Notes under the pieces: model-generated | What the model saw: the letters and a program-made list of their open reading frames with translations, nothing else | Told to the model about the DNA's origin: nothing | Database searches by the model: none | Source of the DNA: Erythrobacter sp. | GTDB taxonomy: Bacteria > Pseudomonadota > Alphaproteobacteria > Sphingomonadales > Sphingomonadaceae | Assembly (NCBI GenBank): GCA_002695185.1 | Contig: NZOF01000187.1 | Location: 35,335-43,444, forward strand | Reading direction: 5' to 3' | Length of the DNA: 8,110 nucleotides | Shown here: one piece after another, positions 4,242 through 8,110 of the stretch | How positions within the stretch are numbered: the stretch's first letter is position 1 | Layout of the letters: each line of letters opens with the position of its first letter | Position numbers and translations under genes: made by a program

Positions 4242-6239
4242 TCAGTCTGATACGCTCTCCAAAGCAGCTGCTGAGACCTGTCGTTTTGCTTCCAGAGCCG
4301 CGGCGTCCTTCTTCGCAGCGTCTTTGACGTCGGTCATGCGTTTTTCGTAAACCTCCTCCGCCTCTTCCCGCGGCAGATCCACCGCTGAGCCTTGGGATGT
4401 CCGCTTTTGTTCGGCATCGAAGCCCTGCGATGCGGCAAGCGCCCTGCGGATCTCCCGTTTCTCGACCGCGTCCTGGGCGATCTTCTGTTCAAGCCTGTCC
4501 AGATGCTGCAACTCGCGCGACGGATAGGGATAGGGGCCCTTCTGGCTCTCGAAGATGCGCCTGAAGACAGGATCAGCGTAATAGGTGATCTTGTCGGCCA
4601 GGATCGGCAGGTGCCCTTCCGGCATCAGAAGCATCTTGGTTTTCGGCAGCCGGCGTAGCTGCGCCGGCGACATCAGCGGCAATTCCTCGGTCGAGAGATT
4701 GACGCTGCGGTTCGAGAAATCGTTCAGCGTATAGCTGTAGGACGCCTTGTAGCCGGTCCGCGTCCCGAGCGCCTTGGTGATTTCCTCGGTGGTGGAATGA
4801 TCGTTTGGCGAGATATAGAGCTTCATCTCGCAACCCGCGATCAGGCTCTCGATCTCGGCATCGCTGTAGCCCACCGATTTCAGGCCGGGGATCGACTGCG
4901 TGACGACCGTGGTTCGCGCGCCGTGACCGGCCAGCTGCTTCATCGACTGCTGTACGATCGGCATGTAGCCGAGCTGGTCGAACTCATCGAGCATGATGAA
5001 CACCTGTCCCAGCCCGCTGTCGTGATCCGAACTGGTCTGCCGGATCGAGGCGATCAGATCGGTGAACATCAGCCGGATCACCGCATTCAGGGGCGAGATA
5101 TCGTCCGATTGCACCACGATATAGACCGACTGCCGGCGCGAGCGGATATCGTCGAAGCGGATATCGTCGCGCCGCGTCACCGCCTGGATCTGCGGGTTGG
5201 CCCATTGCTTCAGCCCGCTGTCGCTCATGACCTGGCTGTAGGACTGCCGGATCTTCGGATCGAGATTCCCGAAATTCGAGAATTCCCGCCGCACGATGGC
5301 GTTGTCCGACGTCTTCGCGATGGCGTTGTAGCGGTCGATATCGCTGACCCCGACCTCGCTGCCGTCGCCGAACATCAGCGCGTGGACGCGGGTCAGCGTC
5401 GGGTCGCCCATCTCGATGGCGCGCAGGCAGGCGGCGATGAACCATTGCTTCGCGCCGCCCAGGAAGTTCGCGGCCGCTCCCTCGCCCTTCGTGACCAGGA
5501 AGTTGTCGGCGAGCTTGTCGAGTTCGGCATATCGGCGGTTCGGATGCGTGATCGCGGCGATGCGGGCCAGCGGGTTGTAATGGTGCGAGCCATGCTCGAA
5601 ATCATAGGGCGCGAAACGAAACACCTCATCGCCCAGCTCGACCCGCATCCGCGACGTGTTGCGGAAGATCTCGCCCTTCACATCGAGGACCACCAGAGAG
5701 CCGTCCGCCAGCAGGCAGTTGGGCGTCAGATAGGACACACCCTTGCCCGAGCGGGTCGGGCCGACCAGCAGGCATTGCGGAAAGGCGTCGATCTGCGCCG
5801 AGATGAACTCCGCCTTCAGGGCTTCCTTCGGCGTGGATTCGACTACCTCAAGCGGCTTGCCGCGCGGCTCCTTCGGCGGCCGCGCGACCTTGCCGAAGAT
5901 CAGCCCGCCCTCTTCCAGCGGCGTCACAAAGCCGTTCTTGCGCATCTCCCTGACCGACTGGAAATGCGCGGTTCCATAGCGCGTGGTGGTCGTGCTGTAG
6001 ATCATCACGCCGATGAACACGATGCAGAGGGCGACCACGCCGAGAAAGATCGTCGCCGCGATCTTCTGCGCCTCTGTCTGAAGGCTGAAATCGCGCAGCA
6101 CAGCGAGGATCGAGACCGGACTGCCGTCGAAGTCGCGAGTCATCCCGTTCAGCACCAGACTCGATGCGATCACGGCGATGGCCAGTGTCATGACGATGCC
6201 GGCGATGATCCGCACCCGGTCTTTCAGGTCGAGTTCCAT
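4242..6239 (-). CDS. virD4: VirD4/TraG-type type IV secretion coupling protein
   Basis: This 665-aa inner-membrane ATPase receives substrates (relaxase-DNA or effectors) and hands them to the VirB channel. Two membrane helices lie near residues 10-31 and 62-81 with a short periplasmic loop between. A conserved cytoplasmic block follows, with RYGTAHF (87-93) just before the ATPase domain. Walker A is GPTRSGKG (160-167) and Walker B is VFIMLDEF (413-420); TVVTQSIPGLKSVGY (444-458) and the S-P-N-D segment (477-480) are typical of the family. Residues ~570-665 are a charged helical C-terminal tail rich in Glu, Lys and Ala, likely coiled and possibly substrate-contacting. I chose the ATG at 6239: GGGAGGG (6250-6244) lies just upstream, and the longer frame to 6341 would run into the preceding gene and is Arg-rich. 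Thirteen bases separate it from the upstream gene. Length and motifs are normal; traG would be an equally valid symbol. Confidence 0.93.
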   Translation of the reverse strand: MELDLKDRVRIIAGIVMTLAIAVIASSLVLNGMTRDFDGSPVSILAVLRDFSLQTEAQKIAATIFLGVVALCIVFIGVMIYSTTTTRYGTAHFQSVREMRKNGFVTPLEEGGLIFGKVARPPKEPRGKPLEVVESTPKEALKAEFISAQIDAFPQCLLVGPTRSGKGVSYLTPNCLLADGSLVVLDVKGEIFRNTSRMRVELGDEVFRFAPYDFEHGSHHYNPLARIAAITHPNRRYAELDKLADNFLVTKGEGAAANFLGGAKQWFIAACLRAIEMGDPTLTRVHALMFGDGSEVGVSDIDRYNAIAKTSDNAIVRREFSNFGNLDPKIRQSYSQVMSDSGLKQWANPQIQAVTRRDDIRFDDIRSRRQSVYIVVQSDDISPLNAVIRLMFTDLIASIRQTSSDHDSGLGQVFIMLDEFDQLGYMPIVQQSMKQLAGHGARTTVVTQSIPGLKSVGYSDAEIESLIAGCEMKLYISPNDHSTTEEITKALGTRTGYKASYSYTLNDFSNRSVNLSTEELPLMSPAQLRRLPKTKMLLMPEGHLPILADKITYYADPVFRRIFESQKGPYPYPSRELQHLDRLEQKIAQDAVEKREIRRALAASQGFDAEQKRTSQGSAVDLPREEAEEVYEKRMTDVKDAAKKDAAALEAKRQVSAAALESVSD

Positions 6240-6252
6240 GATACCCTCCCTT

Positions 6253-7410
6253 TCACAGCGAGAAATCGTCGCCGGTGCTGCTCTGGCCGAGCACACGCCG
6301 CGCCTTGTGCGGCTCGTCGGCCGCCTCGTAACCCTCCGCAATCTGCTCGCGCGTGAGGCCCAGCTTGTCGGAGTTTTCGGCGCGCTCCGCCATCGCCATC
6401 ACCGAGGCAGCCAAGTCGCGCTGGTGCATGCGGTTTGGTGTGATCGCGGCGAGATCGCGGTAATCGCCGCCGGCCATCCGCTCCAGGCCCTTGGCGCCGA
6501 ATTCTGCCCGAAGCGCCGCCGCGTATTCCCGCTCGTTCTCGCGATTGGCAAACTCCGGCGCGGCCGACGGGTATTCGCGCTCGGTCAGACGCTGCATGAA
6601 GAGCGCCAGATACGCGCTGTCGGGCGTCATCATATTCGCTCGCATCTCCCTGCGCGCGCCTTGCACCTCCTCGAACATCTGCACGGCCGAGATCTTCGGG
6701 CCGCTCGCCGGATCAACGGCCGCGGAAAGAACCCCGATCTTCTGCGCGTCGGTCAGAAGATCGTTCTCGAACACCCCCTGCGCGACGTCCCGGTCAATGC
6801 CGGCATTCTCCGACAGCGCGCCGAACCTTCGCCAGAAATCCGCCACAGCTCCCGGTCTCGCCTCGTAGCTGTAATCCTCGTTGGCCAGTTCAACAGCGCC
6901 AAGGGCGGTCCGATAGTCGGGCTCCCGGTCCTTTGCAGCATTTTCGATTTCCAGCAACCGCCCGCCGATAGCTGTGCGGTCATACTCAAGCCGCCGCATA
7001 TCCTCCATTTCATATTCGAAGGCGCGCCGGCTGATATCCTCGTCCGTGTGGATACCGGCCGAGAACATCTCGACAGCGCGATCCATCGTCCGATCAAACG
7101 TCTCATCCCAACCCCTGTCGTCGGGCGCCAGTCCAAAATTGCCGTTCGGATGATACTCTGCCGCTCGATCCCGCAGCAGCTGCGCATTGGCATGCAGACT
7201 GTTCGCCATCGGGCCGGGATGCTCGATCCCATCGATCTCGACGACGAGCCCGTAATCCCTCTTCAGGTCGTTCAGCACGCCGTTGATGGCCGCGTAATGC
7301 TTGCCCTGCATCTCGAGCGGCAGCGTGAGAACCGTATCGCGGACCTCTTCTGCCCATCCCTTGACCGCGGCTTCAAAATCTTCAGCGGTTTCGACATTCT
7401 CAAGCACCAT
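6253..7410 (-). CDS. Unknown acidic soluble protein between virB11 and virD4
   Basis: This is a 385-aa protein I do not recognise. It has no signal peptide, no membrane helix, no Walker motif and no clear catalytic motif. It is rich in Glu, Asp, Arg and Ala and looks almost wholly helical, except for a short hydrophobic strand GLVVEIDGIE near residues 54-63. Several segments have the spacing of amphipathic helical repeats: ~95-150, with many Met and Glu in MEDMRRLEY, ~205-245 and ~255-300. The tail ends in QSSTGDDFSL. The ATG at 7410 has AGGAG (7421-7417) six bases upstream, and its first 11 bases overlap the end of the virB11-type gene; virD4 starts 13 bases downstream, so it is expressed with the secretion machine. 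Its place between the two substrate-handling ATPases suggests a cytoplasmic adaptor, chaperone or accessory factor for the coupling protein, or a secreted substrate. This is inference from context only. Confidence 0.88.
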   Translation of the reverse strand: MVLENVETAEDFEAAVKGWAEEVRDTVLTLPLEMQGKHYAAINGVLNDLKRDYGLVVEIDGIEHPGPMANSLHANAQLLRDRAAEYHPNGNFGLAPDDRGWDETFDRTMDRAVEMFSAGIHTDEDISRRAFEYEMEDMRRLEYDRTAIGGRLLEIENAAKDREPDYRTALGAVELANEDYSYEARPGAVADFWRRFGALSENAGIDRDVAQGVFENDLLTDAQKIGVLSAAVDPASGPKISAVQMFEEVQGARREMRANMMTPDSAYLALFMQRLTEREYPSAAPEFANRENEREYAAALRAEFGAKGLERMAGGDYRDLAAITPNRMHQRDLAASVMAMAERAENSDKLGLTREQIAEGYEAADEPHKARRVLGQSSTGDDFSL

Positions 7411-8110
7411 ATCTCTCTCCTTTCGTGGAATCGGGCCTGCTATTCTCTTCCAGTGTCGGAAACCAGATTTCCGCGATGCCGCGCTTGCCTGAGCGTCGGT
7501 CCTCCATGACCTGGATCACGCAGTGGATCGACTGGCGGAAGTTCTCCAACAGCTCGCTGTGGTCGATGCGGGCGCCGGACTGGCGGATCAGCGAGGACAG
7601 TTTTTCGAAGGCCATGCGGGCGGTGCTGGCGTGAATGGTGGTCATCGAGCCTTCATGGCCGGAGTTGATGGCCTCCATGAAGGTCTGCGCCTCCGGCCCC
7701 AGCAGTTCGCCGAGGATGATCCGGCGCGGGTTAAGACGCAGGCATGCCTGAAGCAGCTTCGTCGGGTTACGTTGGCTCGAAGGGTCCAGCTCGGATTGCA
7801 GCATCAGGCAGTTTGGTTGGGTCGGGAATAGCTCGACGCCCTTTTCGATGGTGATGATGCGCTCATCGGGTTCGATGAACGAGATATAGCGCCGGGTGAG
7901 AGCGGTCTTGCCGCTGTCGGTTGCCCCGGAGATCACCAGGTTCATGCGTTCGCGCGCGAGGGCCGCCAGAACGTCGTCGAAGCCGCAATTGCCGTCCAGC
8001 GCCATGTCGAAGATCGCGCGGGCGTTCTCGGCAATCTCGGCCTCAAGCGATTTGCCCAGATCCCGCAACCGCTCGAAGCGGAAGTCCTTCTGCGCATCGC
8101 CGGTCACGAA
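7400..8110 (-). CDS. virB11: VirB11-type secretion ATPase, 5' end outside the window
   Basis: The minus strand is open from 8110 to TGA 7402-7400, giving about 236 residues of the C-terminal ATPase domain. VirB11 forms a cytoplasmic hexamer that powers pilus assembly and switches the channel to substrate transfer. Counting from the GTG at 8107, Walker A is GATDSGKT (61-68), the Asp-box region is RIITIEKGVEL (83-93), Walker B is RIILGELLGPEA (129-140) with Glu134, and the His box is GSMTTIHA (153-160). The GTG at 8107 is not the start: family members are about 330-350 residues, so roughly 100 N-terminal residues lie beyond the right edge. Two motifs deviate: Asp replaces the central Gly of Walker A (G-x-T-G-S-G-K-T), and the Asp-box D-T is K-G, although both flanking Glu residues remain. 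Overlap with the next gene by 11 bases indicates tight co-translation. Confidence 0.93.
   Translation of the reverse strand, partial: FVTGDAQKDFRFERLRDLGKSLEAEIAENARAIFDMALDGNCGFDDVLAALARERMNLVISGATDSGKTALTRRYISFIEPDERIITIEKGVELFPTQPNCLMLQSELDPSSQRNPTKLLQACLRLNPRRIILGELLGPEAQTFMEAINSGHEGSMTTIHASTARMAFEKLSSLIRQSGARIDHSELLENFRQSIHCVIQVMEDRRSGKRGIAEIWFPTLEENSRPDSTKGERYGA

Noticed and set aside
4797..6356. Long plus-strand open frame of 519 codons
   Set aside because: It lies entirely antisense to the virD4-type gene and its translation is Arg/His/Asp-rich with no domain; it is the usual mirror frame of a GC-rich gene.
6178..7509. Plus-strand open frame of 443 codons opposite the unknown 385-aa gene
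   Set aside because: The minus-strand gene has a strong ribosome site, operon spacing and protein-like composition; the plus frame has neither a ribosome site nor a domain and crosses two gene boundaries.
1..8110. CRISPR array, tRNA or rRNA gene, insertion sequence ends
   Set aside because: No regularly spaced repeats, no cloverleaf or ribosomal RNA motifs and no transposase frame with terminal inverted repeats were found by reading both strands.

Overview
The window looks like GC-rich alphaproteobacterial DNA, most like Rhodobacterales or a related order, and probably an accessory replicon or integrated conjugative region. The clues are high third-position GC, a small protein that fits DUF982 (largely an alphaproteobacterial family), a CheY-like receiver of a type common in this class, and a VirB/VirD4-type secretion locus. 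This placement rests on protein style and composition and was not confirmed by a search.

Left part (1-1029): the first 263 bases hold the N-terminal 87 residues of a ribbon-helix-helix (CopG-like) regulator on the minus strand, which runs off the left edge. Directly upstream of it is a perfect 16-bp palindrome that touches its ribosome binding site and a candidate -10 box, suggesting autoregulation. About 770 bases without a convincing gene follow. The last ~120 of these look like the promoter and folded leader of a cold-shock gene.

Centre left (1030-1854): a CspA-type cold-shock protein (68 aa) shares an ATGA stop/start overlap with a 79-aa charged helical small protein. A weaker 52-aa basic open frame starting with GTG follows, then a leader with a perfect inverted repeat.

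Centre (1855-3753): a DUF982 protein is followed 67 bases later by a soluble GAF-HisKA-HATPase_c histidine kinase. Its 3' end overlaps by 4 bases, tail to tail, the end of a single-domain response regulator on the opposite strand. Upstream of the regulator, on its own strand, is GGAAC-N17-CGTT, a full match to the EcfG (general stress sigma factor) promoter pattern. The kinase and receiver are plausible partners, but the sequence does not prove it.

Right part (3754-8110): 488 bases without a clear gene separate the receiver from a minus-strand conjugation/type IV secretion operon. In transcription order the operon holds a VirB11-type ATPase (5' part outside the window), a 385-aa acidic soluble protein I do not recognise, and a VirD4/TraG coupling protein. 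The genes overlap by 11 bases or are separated by 13, so they are almost surely co-transcribed. The unknown protein, placed between the two ATPases that feed substrate into the channel, is the least explained gene here.
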